Below are positions 1-7,268 of a DNA stretch of 14,060 nt, one piece after another. The stretch covers positions 1-14,060 of the forward strand of contig CALDZS010000031.1 of assembly GCA_937944065.1 (NCBI GenBank). The letters are read 5' to 3'. Both the position numbers and the translations under genes were made by a program. The notes under the pieces are model-generated. The model ran no database searches and was not told the origin of the DNA. It worked only from the letters and a program-made list of their open reading frames with translations. The stretch comes from an uncultured Amylibacter sp. (lineage in GTDB: Bacteria > Pseudomonadota > Alphaproteobacteria > Rhodobacterales > Rhodobacteraceae). The first letter of the stretch is position 1. The number at the start of each line of letters is the position of its first letter.

Positions 1-404
1 CCATTTACCAGATCGACCGAGATGTTGGCCTTTTGCCCATCAGGGACAATAGAAATTGGAATACCTGCTTCTGATCTTAGTCTGGTGACGAGTTTCTTAA
101 GGTCGGTTCGCGCAAACGATGGTGGCGCGTTTGTAAACCCAACTGTGATTGGACCTTCAAACCGCGTGAATTTTTCAACTCTGCGTCCGCTTTCTAGGTA
201 GAATGCTAGGTCTAGAATCTCTTGCGCTATGTCTTGGTTTGAACGTGACACCTGGCGCCGCTTTGGCACCACATCAAATGTTTTCATGCGCGAGTTCGAC
301 TCTACCGTACGGGTTGGAACTTGATCCTGATTATTCACAACGACGCTCTCGGTCGTGCAGCCCATCAAGAACCCAAGAAACAGCAGTGAAATGATACGCG
401 TCAA
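1..404 (-). CDS. DUF2927-type lipoprotein, 3' end beyond window
   Basis: About 134 N-terminal residues are visible; the rest lies left of the window. The start is a TTG at 404-402: an in-frame TAA lies two codons upstream (410-408), and GAGG sits about 7 nt before the TTG. The product opens with a short hydrophobic signal peptide ending in a lipobox, Leu13-Met14-Gly15-Cys16, so Cys16 should be lipidated and the protein membrane-anchored. After a polar linker come segments resembling DUF2927: a helix with FYLESGRRVEKF, then RFEGPITVGF, a helix with KKLVTRLRSEAGI, and a beta strand. DUF2927 has no established biochemical function; many members are secreted or lipid-anchored proteins of Rhodobacterales. 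The gene is divergent from dksA across a 324-bp gap. I am confident it is a lipoprotein gene and fairly confident of the family, which I recognise from its pattern only. Confidence 0.75.
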   Translation of the reverse strand, partial: MTRIISLLFLGFLMGCTTESVVVNNQDQVPTRTVESNSRMKTFDVVPKRRQVSRSNQDIAQEILDLAFYLESGRRVEKFTRFEGPITVGFTNAPPSFARTDLKKLVTRLRSEAGIPISIVPDGQKANISVDLVN

Positions 405-728
405 AAGTTAACCTCGCGGTGGACTTAGCTAAGTAAGTAACCTGTGGTAAACAATCTATGGGTGCAAGTCTTGATTTGTTTGCTCTACCAATAGTTTGAA
501 TTGTGGTGCAAAAAACATTCAAACTTGGTTAATTCTAGGCCAAGAACGGCTAACCTGTTTAAATTCTTAACAAACTGTGACCTATTTTAATTCCTCCATG
601 ACACATGAGAGTTCACATTTGATGAACAACCTATAAACAAGGGGTGACAATTGCTTTGATCTTCGCTACTTAGCCGCTATCGAAGACCGAAACCCACCGG
701 TATTGACTCATTAAAAAAGGTAAATGCT
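405..728. other. Divergent intergenic region upstream of the lipoprotein gene and dksA
   Basis: This 324-bp stretch is AT-rich and has no convincing coding sequence on either strand. It must hold the promoters of the minus-strand lipoprotein gene and of plus-strand dksA. I could not find a -35/-10 pair good enough to call. It contains a 9-bp inverted repeat at 493-525, listed separately. Just before dksA, an A-rich run with AAAAAAGG (713-720) provides the ribosome binding site. Confidence 0.6.
493..525. repeat. 9-bp inverted repeat in the lipoprotein/dksA intergenic region
   Basis: AGTTTGAAT at 493-501 is perfectly complementary to ATTCAAACT at 517-525, with a 15-nt spacer. Neither side has an adjacent T-run, so it is not a typical intrinsic terminator. 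It lies about 90 bp upstream of the lipoprotein start and about 200 bp upstream of dksA. It could be an operator or an RNA hairpin in the lipoprotein leader, or chance in AT-rich DNA. Confidence 0.45.
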
Positions 729-1136
729 ATGCTTGATCAAGACTACGTTCCTTCAGATGATGAAGAGTTTATGAACGACAGGCAGGTTGAATATTTCACG
801 CAAAAGCTGAACGCTTGGAAGACATCCCTTCTGTCGGACACAAAAGACACGATTGAAGGTTTGCAAGAAGGGGCGAGAAACATCCCTGACCAAACCGATC
901 GCGCGTCCGAAGAAACCGATCGCGCCATTGAATTGCGGACCAGAGATCGTCAACGCAAACTCGTGTCCAAAATCGAAGCTGCCTTGCGCCGTATTGAGGA
1001 TGGTTCATATGGTTATTGCGAAGCAACTGGCGAGCCGATTTCACTGAAACGTCTTGATGCTCGTCCAATCGCGACATTGTCGTTGGCTGCACAAGAGCGC
1101 CACGAGCGTAAAGAGCGTGTTCACCGCGACGACTAA
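729..1136 (+). CDS. dksA: RNA polymerase-binding transcription factor DksA
   Basis: The 135-residue protein matches DksA, which enters the RNA polymerase secondary channel and, with ppGpp, represses stable-RNA promoters and activates biosynthetic ones. The long coiled coil spans roughly residues 25-95. Its tip carries the DxxDxA motif as Asp54, Asp57 and Ala59 (DQTDRA), followed by the typical ELRTRDRQRKL helix. The C-terminal globular part keeps the family spacing (GSYGYCEATGEPI, then RLDARP) but only one zinc-ligand cysteine, Cys97. The other three positions are Thr100, Ser118 and Ala121, as known for alphaproteobacterial DksA proteins such as that of Rhodobacter sphaeroides. The ATG at 729 follows AAAAAAGG at 8 nt spacing. 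The gene ends just before a strong bidirectional terminator and converges on xthA. It is probably transcribed alone. Confidence 0.93.
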   Translation: MLDQDYVPSDDEEFMNDRQVEYFTQKLNAWKTSLLSDTKDTIEGLQEGARNIPDQTDRASEETDRAIELRTRDRQRKLVSKIEAALRRIEDGSYGYCEATGEPISLKRLDARPIATLSLAAQERHERKERVHRDD

Positions 1137-1156
1137 TAATTTGTAAATCAGATTTG

Positions 1157-1189
1157 AAAACGGCGTTCAAAATATTCGAGCGCCGTTTT
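1157..1189. terminator. Bidirectional intrinsic terminator between dksA and xthA
   Basis: AAAACGGCGTTC (1157-1168) pairs with GAGCGCCGTTTT (1178-1189): 12 bp including one G-T pair, with a 9-nt loop. The A-tract on one side and T-tract on the other allow it to stop transcription from both directions. It lies 20 bp past the dksA stop and 5 bp past the xthA stop, as expected between convergent genes. Confidence 0.85.
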
Positions 1190-1193
1190 GCGT

Positions 1194-1976
1194 TTAGATG
1201 TCCAATTCAATCCAAATCGGCACATGATCTGATGGCTTCTCTTTGGCGCGAGTATCGCGGTCAATCTGGCAATCGGTCAAAAGATCTGCGCAGGTCGGTG
1301 ACAATAAGAAATGATCGATCCGAATGCCATTATTCTTGTTCCAAGCGCCAGCCTGATAATCCCAAAAGGTATAGTTCATCGCCGCTTGGTTGCGCGCCCG
1401 AAATGCCTCGGTCAGGCCAAGGTTTATTAGTTTGCGAAAGGCTGCGCGACTTTGGGGCAAGTACAGCGCGTCTTCTAGCCAAGGTTCCGTGTCCCAACAA
1501 TCTTCAGGTTGCGGAATGACGTTATAATCACCGGCCATCAAGAAATGCTGCTCGGTTGCCAACAGTTCCTGTGCGCGGACATACAACCGGTCCATCCATG
1601 CCAGTTTGTAATCATATTTTGGCCCAGGCGCCGGGTTGCCGTTTGGCAGATACAAACCGCACACACGCACTGCATCTTTATCGCCGATCACAGTCGCCTC
1701 GATATATCGAGCTTGTTCATCCGTGTCGTCACCGGGCAGACCACGGGTGATATCCTCTAGCGGATATTTCGACAAGATCGCCACCCCGTTAAAGCCTTTT
1801 TGCCCGTGGGTTTCTAACTGATATCCCAAATCCTCGATCGGTTCGCGCGGGAACGTTTCGTCCATTGATTTGATTTCCTGCAACAAGGCCACATCGGGCT
1901 TTGCAGTTTGCAGCCAATCCAGCAAGGCAGGCATGCGGGCTTTAATCCCGTTAATGTTAAAGCTGGCAATTTTCAT
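1194..1976 (-). CDS. xthA: Exodeoxyribonuclease III (AP endonuclease)
   Basis: This 260-residue protein belongs to the exonuclease III/APE1 endonuclease-exonuclease-phosphatase family. It cleaves DNA at abasic sites and removes 3'-blocking groups in base excision repair. The family's active-site residues are visible at their usual positions: Asn7 (FNINGIKAR), the metal ligand Glu34 (LLQEIK), Tyr109 (YLPNGNP), Asp150 and Asn152 (AGDYNVIP), Asp in RIDHFLL, and the Asp250-His251 pair (SDHVPIW). Length and motif spacing match E. coli XthA. The ATG at 1976 is preceded by AGGGG in good position. The gene stands alone on the minus strand, convergent with dksA and divergent from the sulfotransferase-like gene. 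It could equally be given the generic name xth. Confidence 0.95.
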   Translation of the reverse strand: MKIASFNINGIKARMPALLDWLQTAKPDVALLQEIKSMDETFPREPIEDLGYQLETHGQKGFNGVAILSKYPLEDITRGLPGDDTDEQARYIEATVIGDKDAVRVCGLYLPNGNPAPGPKYDYKLAWMDRLYVRAQELLATEQHFLMAGDYNVIPQPEDCWDTEPWLEDALYLPQSRAAFRKLINLGLTEAFRARNQAAMNYTFWDYQAGAWNKNNGIRIDHFLLSPTCADLLTDCQIDRDTRAKEKPSDHVPIWIELDI

Positions 1977-2089
1977 GGCTGACCCCTTTGTCTGAGACCA
2001 AGGGTATAACCTGCGTTTGGCCTAGTGCAAGTTAGGAATGCATTAACCACGTTTGGGCATAGTGGGGCGGATGCGAAAGGAACCATCTC

Positions 2090-3007
2090 ATGAAGCGCAA
2101 GGTTAAGCTGTTTGGTGAACGCAACACTGCGACGCGCGCGCTAAAGCAAATGTTGATCAAAGCCGATAATGTGACTTTGTCCTTGGCACCTGACGAACAT
2201 GCGCGGGCGCAAGAACAACGTGCCTTGGCCGAACTCACATTAGATATCCAAGACAGCTATAAATTTGAATGGCGGCGGCTTTACCTAGACGCGTCGCGCG
2301 ACACCGGCGTCCCGTACGACAACCCGTTTCGGTTATGGAAACATGCGGCACCGTTTTGGGATGACGCTTACGTTCGCGATGCTGTCAGTGTTATCTTTAT
2401 GGTGCGCAACCCGTATTCGTGGGCCGTTTCGATGGCGCGCAAACCGTATCATATGAAAGCACCGCGCACATCGGATTTTGAACAATTCGTATCGCGCCCT
2501 TGGCTGACGGAACGCCGCGACAATTGCCCGATCTTGCTGCGGTCTGTTTTGCATCTTTGGAACTATAAGATCGGTGCTTATCAACGATTTGCAGCCCGCG
2601 CCCGAAATGCGGGTGTGCAGTGTCAGTTTATTCGTTTCGAAGATTTCTTGGGTGACCCAGCTTTGTGCTTGGGGCAGGCGCTATGGTCGATGGGCATTCC
2701 TTCGACGGGGCTAGAGGCGTTGGAAAACTCGACCAAAGACCAAACCAAAAGCCTTACTGATTTGCAAGATTACTACTCTACAGAGGCATGGCGCATGCGC
2801 CTGTCGCAATCGGTGGTGCGCAAAGTGAATGCGGAAATTGACTGGTCGCTGGCTGGTACATTTCAATACGCTTGCCTGGACCCGCAAGATTTTCCGCCAG
2901 AGTTACCAGCTACCGAGGCGAAGCGGTTCGCGTTCGAGATGATGAATTTAGATATGCAGGCAGAGGTAGACTTACATCGAAAAGCTGGTGCCGCAGCCAC
3001 AGCTTGA
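2090..3007 (+). CDS. Sulfotransferase-like P-loop protein
   Basis: The 305-residue product has the layout of the PAPS-dependent sulfotransferase fold, whose members move sulfate from PAPS to a hydroxyl or amine on a glycan, lipid or small molecule. Near the N terminus (residues 7-20) a GERNTATRAL loop replaces the usual phosphate-binding GxRxxGT, with Ala where a Gly is common. Residues 101-112 (VIFMVRNPYSW) look like the 3'-phosphate-binding strand and loop, with Arg106 and Ser110. A later RFEDFLGDP segment matches the conserved acidic segment of the family. No signal peptide is evident, so it is probably cytoplasmic. The ATG at 2090 follows AAAGGA. Its last 36 bp overlap the Fe-S carrier gene in antisense. 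The acceptor substrate cannot be inferred, because no polysaccharide or lipid synthesis genes are nearby. Confidence 0.7.
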   Translation: MKRKVKLFGERNTATRALKQMLIKADNVTLSLAPDEHARAQEQRALAELTLDIQDSYKFEWRRLYLDASRDTGVPYDNPFRLWKHAAPFWDDAYVRDAVSVIFMVRNPYSWAVSMARKPYHMKAPRTSDFEQFVSRPWLTERRDNCPILLRSVLHLWNYKIGAYQRFAARARNAGVQCQFIRFEDFLGDPALCLGQALWSMGIPSTGLEALENSTKDQTKSLTDLQDYYSTEAWRMRLSQSVVRKVNAEIDWSLAGTFQYACLDPQDFPPELPATEAKRFAFEMMNLDMQAEVDLHRKAGAAATA

Positions 3008-3304
3008 TGTGGCATTGGGGTTTTCAATGACAAATCGTGCACCGATCAGCTCTTGAGTATAATCGATCACAGCGTTTTCTAAAAATGGCAGCGACACTTT
3101 GTCGATCAGAACTGTTTGTCCATCTTTTTCCAGAATTATATCATCGTCTGATGCGACTTCTTCCAATTTGATTTCATACTGAAAGCCTGAACATCCGCCA
3201 CCTTCGACGGCGACGCGTAGTGCTTTGGTCGTGCCATCCGCATTTATCTGCGCCAGTTGGGCAAAAGCGCGGTCGGTGACTTTAGGTGGTAAAGAAAGTT
3301 GCAT
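2972..3304 (-). CDS. erpA: A-type iron-sulfur cluster carrier (ErpA/IscA family)
   Basis: This 110-residue protein is an A-type carrier that accepts Fe-S clusters from the assembly scaffold and delivers them to apo-enzymes in the cytoplasm. The three cluster-binding cysteines are present: Cys38 in GGGCSGFQY, and Cys102 and Cys104 in the C-terminal SSCGCGTSF motif. The length is normal for the family. The ATG at 3304 lacks a strong Shine-Dalgarno sequence (only AAAG just before it). It is divergent from dgt with a 90-bp shared promoter region, and its 3' end overlaps the sulfotransferase-like gene tail to tail. No isc or suf genes are in the window. Naming it erpA rather than iscA or sufA is an inference from the isolated position beside dgt. 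Confidence 0.87.
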   Translation of the reverse strand: MQLSLPPKVTDRAFAQLAQINADGTTKALRVAVEGGGCSGFQYEIKLEEVASDDDIILEKDGQTVLIDKVSLPFLENAVIDYTQELIGARFVIENPNATSSCGCGTSFSM

Positions 3305-3348
3305 CTTTAAGGGTTCGCTTAGTTGGTGTAATCGTGGACGTGATAATA

Positions 3349-3377
3349 GATATAGACCTGTAACGAGGTTCTAACAA
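3349..3377 (-). promoter_or_regulatory. Putative promoter of the erpA-like gene
   Basis: On the minus strand, TTGTTA (3377-3372) and TATATC (3354-3349) are separated by 17 bp. Each matches the sigma-70 consensus at four of six positions. The -10 box ends about 45 bp before the ATG. This is motif matching only. The complementary strand of the same gap must also hold the dgt promoter, which I could not resolve. Confidence 0.3.
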
Positions 3378-3394
3378 GGTAAAGGCGATCACAA

Positions 3395-4531
3395 ATGCGC
3401 AACCCATATGCCTGCGATCCTGCCCAAAGCCGTGGTCGATTGGTTGACGAACATGAAAGTGCGCACAGATCTGGCTTTCAACGTGACCGTGATCGCATCA
3501 TCCACTGCACGGCCTTTCGGCGCCTGAAACATAAGACCCAAGTATTTGTAGCACATGAAGGCGATCATTTCCGCACACGCCTAACTCACACAATCGAAGT
3601 TGCCCAAGTTGCACGAACCTTGGCAAAATCACTGGGACTGGATGTCGAACTGGCAGAGGCAGTCGCGTTGGCGCATGATCTGGGTCACACGCCGTTCGGT
3701 CATGTTGGTGAAGATGTGTTGGCAGACTGCATGGCGCCCTTTGGCGGCTTTGATCACAATGCACAAGCATTGAAAATCGTGACCAGTTTGGAACAACGAT
3801 ACGCTGAATTTGACGGGCTAAACCTGACTTGGGAAAGTTTGGAAGGCATTGCCAAACATAATGGGCCTGTGACTGGCGAATTGCCTTATGCACTGTCTGA
3901 TTATAATGCGCGTCATGATCTGGAACTGCAGACCTATGCAAGCGCAGAAGCACAGGTTGCGGCCTTGGCGGATGACATCGCTTACAACAACCATGACCTA
4001 GATGACGGATTGCGCGCAGGGCTGTTTGATGTAGTTGATATTCAATCACTGCCCATTGTGGGCGATTGCTTCGCCGCAGTAGATCACAAATATCCCAACC
4101 TAGACGAAACCCGTCGTCGCCACGAAGGTTTGCGCCGGGTGTTTGGCGTGATGGTTGAAGATGTGATTGCGACCTCTGTCAAGCGGTTGACGGATGAAAA
4201 CCCAGCCAACGCTCAAGCGTTGCGGCAACTAGATAAACCGATGATCCAATTCTCTGTGTCGTTATGGTCAGATTTGCAGCAAATTCGCGCGTTTTTGTTT
4301 GAGAATATGTACCGATCCAAGCGCGTGAATGTGATGCGGGTTCAAAGTGAAGAGGTGATGAAAACGTTATTCGACGCCTTTATGACGGACGATGCCCACC
4401 TGCCAGAAGATTGGAAAAGCGATTTTGCCAGCGATCACGATCGCGCGCGGCAGATTGCCGATTATATGGCGGGGATGACGGATGGCTTTGCCCAAGCTCG
4501 GTATGAGGCAATTACCGCTTTAACCCGTTGA
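3395..4531 (+). CDS. dgt: Deoxyguanosinetriphosphate triphosphohydrolase-like protein
   Basis: The 378-residue protein is an HD-superfamily dNTP triphosphohydrolase of the shorter Dgt-like type. Such enzymes hydrolyse dNTPs to deoxynucleosides and triphosphate. The FQRDRDRIIHCTAFRRL segment (residues 28-44) is diagnostic. The metal-binding HD residues are His65 (RLTHTIEV), His94-Asp95 (ALAHDLGHTPFGH) and an Asp at 193/194 (LADDIAY). Helices rich in basic residues follow in the C-terminal half. The ATG at 3395 has AAAGG about 9 nt upstream. argS follows after 51 bp in the same direction with no terminator evident, so the two are probably co-transcribed. With dcd at 10359-11438, two dNTP-pool enzymes occur in the window. 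The preferred substrate of the short Dgt-like class cannot be read from sequence. Confidence 0.92.
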   Translation: MRNPYACDPAQSRGRLVDEHESAHRSGFQRDRDRIIHCTAFRRLKHKTQVFVAHEGDHFRTRLTHTIEVAQVARTLAKSLGLDVELAEAVALAHDLGHTPFGHVGEDVLADCMAPFGGFDHNAQALKIVTSLEQRYAEFDGLNLTWESLEGIAKHNGPVTGELPYALSDYNARHDLELQTYASAEAQVAALADDIAYNNHDLDDGLRAGLFDVVDIQSLPIVGDCFAAVDHKYPNLDETRRRHEGLRRVFGVMVEDVIATSVKRLTDENPANAQALRQLDKPMIQFSVSLWSDLQQIRAFLFENMYRSKRVNVMRVQSEEVMKTLFDAFMTDDAHLPEDWKSDFASDHDRARQIADYMAGMTDGFAQARYEAITALTR

Positions 4532-4582
4532 CCTGCGGGCAAAGACTGCTAAACCTGCGACCCAACCTTTAGGAACCCAGAC

Positions 4583-6325
4583 ATGAATTTGTTCTCTGAT
4601 ATTCGGCATTTGGTCATCGACGCGTTGCAGTCCATGCAGGCCGCGGGCGATTTGCCCACAGATCTGGATTTTACTAATGTGGCAGTCGAACCGCCCCGCG
4701 ATGCATTGCACGGTGATATGGCGACAAACGCCGCTATGGTTTTGGCGAAACCAGCAGGCAAGAACCCGCGCGCCATTGCCGAAGGCTTGGCAGAGCGGTT
4801 GTTGGCAAGCGATGTGATTACATCTGCGGATGTGGCAGGTCCTGGGTTTTTGAACCTGCGGCTGGCGCCAACCGCATGGACCGCTATCGTTCCGTCCGCG
4901 CTTGCTGCAGGTGCTGACTTTGGCCGTTCTGACATGGGTGCTGGGCTGAAGGTGAACGTCGAATATGTATCCGCAAATCCAACGGGCCCCTTACATGTAG
5001 GCCATACACGTGGCGCGGTATTTGGCGACGCACTTGCCAGCCTTTTGGATTTTGCAGGCTATGATGTCACCCGCGAATACTACATCAACGATGGTGGCGC
5101 GCAGGTCGATGTCTTGGCGCGATCTGTCTATCTGCGGTATCTAGAAGCAAATGGGCAGAAGGTCAGCTTTCCAGACGGAACCTATCCAGGTGACTATCTG
5201 AAACAAGTCGGCGAGGCCGTAAAAACTAAATACGGGGACACGCTGATTGATCAGCCTGAAGAGGCTTGGTTGGCAGAGTTGCGGGAATTCTCGACCGAAG
5301 CCATGATGGATATGATCCGTGCCGATCTGGCGCAACTGGGTATCAAGATGGATGTGTTTTACTCTGAAAAATCATTATATGGCACGGGCCAGATAGAAGC
5401 CGCGATAAAGTCGCTGGATGAAAAGGGGCTGATTTACGAAGGTACGCTGGATCCGCCAAAGGGCAAACTGCCTGAAGATTGGGAACCACGTCAGCAGACA
5501 CTGTTCAAATCGACAGAGCATGGCGACGATGTGGATCGTCCGGTCAAAAAATCTGACGGTAGCTGGACTTATTTCGCACCTGACATTGCTTATCACTATG
5601 ACAAAGTGCAACGCGGCTTTGATCAGTTGATCGATGTGTTTGGCGCGGATCATGGTGGATATGTCAAACGCATGAAGGCTGCTGTGTCGGCATTGTCTGA
5701 CGGTCGTGTGCCACTTGATATCAAGCTGACGCAATTGGTGAAGCTTTACAAAAACGGTGAACCGTTCAAAATGTCCAAACGGGCAGGGACGTTCGTGACT
5801 TTGCGTGATTTGGTGGATCAAGTTGGTTCAGACGCGACCCGGTTTGTGATGTTGACACGCAAGAACGATGCACCGTTGGATTTCGATTTTGACAAGGTCT
5901 TGGAACAATCCAAAGATAACCCTGTTTTCTATGTGCAATACGCGCACGCACGGATCAATTCCGTGCTGAAGAAAACAAGCGAGGCGGGTATTGATGCGGA
6001 CAGCTTGATTGCAGGGGCTGACATAAATTTGCTGAACGCAGATGCTGAAACATCAGTGATCAAAAAGATCGCTGAATGGCCGCGCCTGCTAGAATTGGCA
6101 GCCAAACACAATGAACCACACCGCGTTGCATTCTATCTGTACGACCTAGCGTCAGAATTTCATTCTCTTTGGAATGCGGGCAAAGATGATCCATCACTAC
6201 GGTTCCTGCAAGAGGACGCGTTGGAGGCAACTGCGTCCAAACTGGCCTTGATCAGAAGCGTTCAGGTCACACTTGCTGCTGGATTGATCCTTTTGGGTGT
6301 CACACCAATTGACGAAATGCGCTGA
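4583..6325 (+). CDS. argS: Arginyl-tRNA synthetase
   Basis: This 580-residue class I aminoacyl-tRNA synthetase charges tRNA-Arg. The N-terminal ArgRS additional domain covers about residues 1-90. The Rossmann catalytic domain has the HIGH signature as His138-Val-Gly-His141 (ANPTGPLHVGHTRG) and the second signature as KMSKR at 396-400, preceded by the GEPF segment typical of ArgRS. An all-helical DALR anticodon-binding domain occupies roughly residues 455-580. Length and domain order are normal, so it should be functional. The ATG at 4583 follows TAGGA at about 9 nt. The stop TGA is followed at once by an in-phase TAA. It is the second gene of the dgt-argS-SPOR-nagZ-scpA-scpB run. A 97-bp leader with several possible hairpins separates it from the SPOR gene. 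Confidence 0.97.
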   Translation: MNLFSDIRHLVIDALQSMQAAGDLPTDLDFTNVAVEPPRDALHGDMATNAAMVLAKPAGKNPRAIAEGLAERLLASDVITSADVAGPGFLNLRLAPTAWTAIVPSALAAGADFGRSDMGAGLKVNVEYVSANPTGPLHVGHTRGAVFGDALASLLDFAGYDVTREYYINDGGAQVDVLARSVYLRYLEANGQKVSFPDGTYPGDYLKQVGEAVKTKYGDTLIDQPEEAWLAELREFSTEAMMDMIRADLAQLGIKMDVFYSEKSLYGTGQIEAAIKSLDEKGLIYEGTLDPPKGKLPEDWEPRQQTLFKSTEHGDDVDRPVKKSDGSWTYFAPDIAYHYDKVQRGFDQLIDVFGADHGGYVKRMKAAVSALSDGRVPLDIKLTQLVKLYKNGEPFKMSKRAGTFVTLRDLVDQVGSDATRFVMLTRKNDAPLDFDFDKVLEQSKDNPVFYVQYAHARINSVLKKTSEAGIDADSLIAGADINLLNADAETSVIKKIAEWPRLLELAAKHNEPHRVAFYLYDLASEFHSLWNAGKDDPSLRFLQEDALEATASKLALIRSVQVTLAAGLILLGVTPIDEMR

Positions 6326-6349
6326 TAACGTCTACATCTGTTGTAACTG

Positions 6350-6412
6350 GGCGTAAAAATCGCCTTATAACAAGGCCGAAACGGCCAAACAGACAAGAGG
6401 CGGCGAACCGCC
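6350..6412 (+). promoter_or_regulatory. Leader with overlapping alternative hairpins before the SPOR gene
   Basis: Four short perfect stems lie between argS and the SPOR gene. H1 is GGCG/CGCC (6350-6353 with 6361-6364). H2 is GCCTT/AAGGC (6362-6366 with 6372-6376). H3 is GGCCG/CGGCC (6374-6378 with 6382-6386, loop AAA). H4 is GGCGG/CCGCC (6399-6403 with 6408-6412, loop CGAA). H2 shares bases with both H1 and H3, so H1+H3 and H2 exclude each other. H4 ends 1 nt before the GGGG ribosome binding site. No T-run follows, so it is not a standard terminator. A regulatory role is inference; stems of 4-5 bp can arise by chance. Confidence 0.35.
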
Positions 6413-6422
6413 CGGGGTGAAT

Positions 6423-7268
6423 ATGCGCAGGATTTTACAACCACTCACCGCATTGGTGTCTTTGGGGACGTTGGCTGGGATCGTCTATTGGGGCGTGACC
6501 ATTGCACAACTGGATCCCAATACCGTGCCAGTCATTGCAAAAATTAACGGTCCTGCACGCGTCGCACCTGCTGATCCTGGCGGACTGCGCGCAGATCATC
6601 AAGGTTTGGCAGTGAATGCGGTTCAGGCGCAAGGTGGTGTTGAAACACCGACCGAACGCGTCGTACTTGCACCCCGAACAATCGGTTTGACCGTCGAAGA
6701 TGTGGCTGGTGCCAACTTGGTTGCCTTGATTCAAGACGAAGAGACGAAAATCAAAGCTTCAAAAACCAAACTGGTATCGCCCGTAATTGTAAAGGCACCA
6801 GAACCAGATATTATCGATCAACCAGAACAATTTGCGGCGTTAGATATTGAAACCACCGCCACTGATGCGCCTAAACCTAAGGCGTTTTTTGCGGAACTCG
6901 CGCCGTTGCCTGCCGATGTTATTCGCCCCCGCGCACGTCCCCGCACCTTGGTTCCCGAGATTGTGGTTCAAGAACAAAAAGTCGCGTCAATTGGTGACCC
7001 GTTAAGCACCGTCGAGCTGGGCTCGAAATTGGTGCAACTTGGTGCTTTTGATAGTTTTGAGGGTGCAAAAAACCAATGGTCCGTGATCTTGAGATCAAAC
7101 AAAGATTTGTTGGCCAAGAAAGACTATATCATTCAATCAGCGAACTCAGGCGGGCGAAAGTTCTATCGTCTACGCGCAGTTGGCTTTGGTTCTATCGGCG
7201 AGGCACGTGCGCTATGCACAGCCTTAAAATCACGTAAAACCCCTTGTATCGCAGTGACCGCACGGTGA
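6423..7268 (+). CDS. SPOR-domain membrane-anchored protein
   Basis: The 281-residue product has a basic N terminus (MRR), one membrane-spanning helix at about residues 6-28, a long Pro/Ala- and acid-rich linker, and a C-terminal SPOR domain from about residue 202 (KLVQLGAFDSFEGAKNQW, ending in KSRKTPCIAV). SPOR domains bind glycan strands stripped of stem peptides at the division septum, so this is likely a bitopic inner-membrane protein with its SPOR domain in the periplasm, broadly like FtsN or DedD. I chose the ATG at 6423 because GGGG lies 5 nt before it; a GTG at 6417 would add two residues. Its stop overlaps the nagZ start (TGATG at 7266-7270), indicating translational coupling. The linker shows no recognisable motif, so a specific name is not justified. 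Confidence 0.88.
   Translation: MRRILQPLTALVSLGTLAGIVYWGVTIAQLDPNTVPVIAKINGPARVAPADPGGLRADHQGLAVNAVQAQGGVETPTERVVLAPRTIGLTVEDVAGANLVALIQDEETKIKASKTKLVSPVIVKAPEPDIIDQPEQFAALDIETTATDAPKPKAFFAELAPLPADVIRPRARPRTLVPEIVVQEQKVASIGDPLSTVELGSKLVQLGAFDSFEGAKNQWSVILRSNKDLLAKKDYIIQSANSGGRKFYRLRAVGFGSIGEARALCTALKSRKTPCIAVTAR

Noticed and set aside
656..678. TTGATC and TATCGA with 16-bp spacing as a possible dksA promoter.
   Set aside because: The match is poor, especially at the -10 box, and similar pairs occur by chance in this AT-rich gap.
3498..4049. A 183-codon open frame on the minus strand.
   Set aside because: It lies wholly antisense to dgt, whose HD motifs are intact. The translation is rich in His, Arg and Pro with no recognisable domain, as expected of a shadow frame.
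5375..5821. A 148-codon open frame on the minus strand.
   Set aside because: It is antisense to the catalytic domain of argS, with no family resemblance.
7244..7267. Upstream in-frame TTG (7244) and GTG (7265) starts for nagZ.
   Set aside because: The overlapping ATG at 7268 fits the conserved N terminus and the common TGATG coupling arrangement better.
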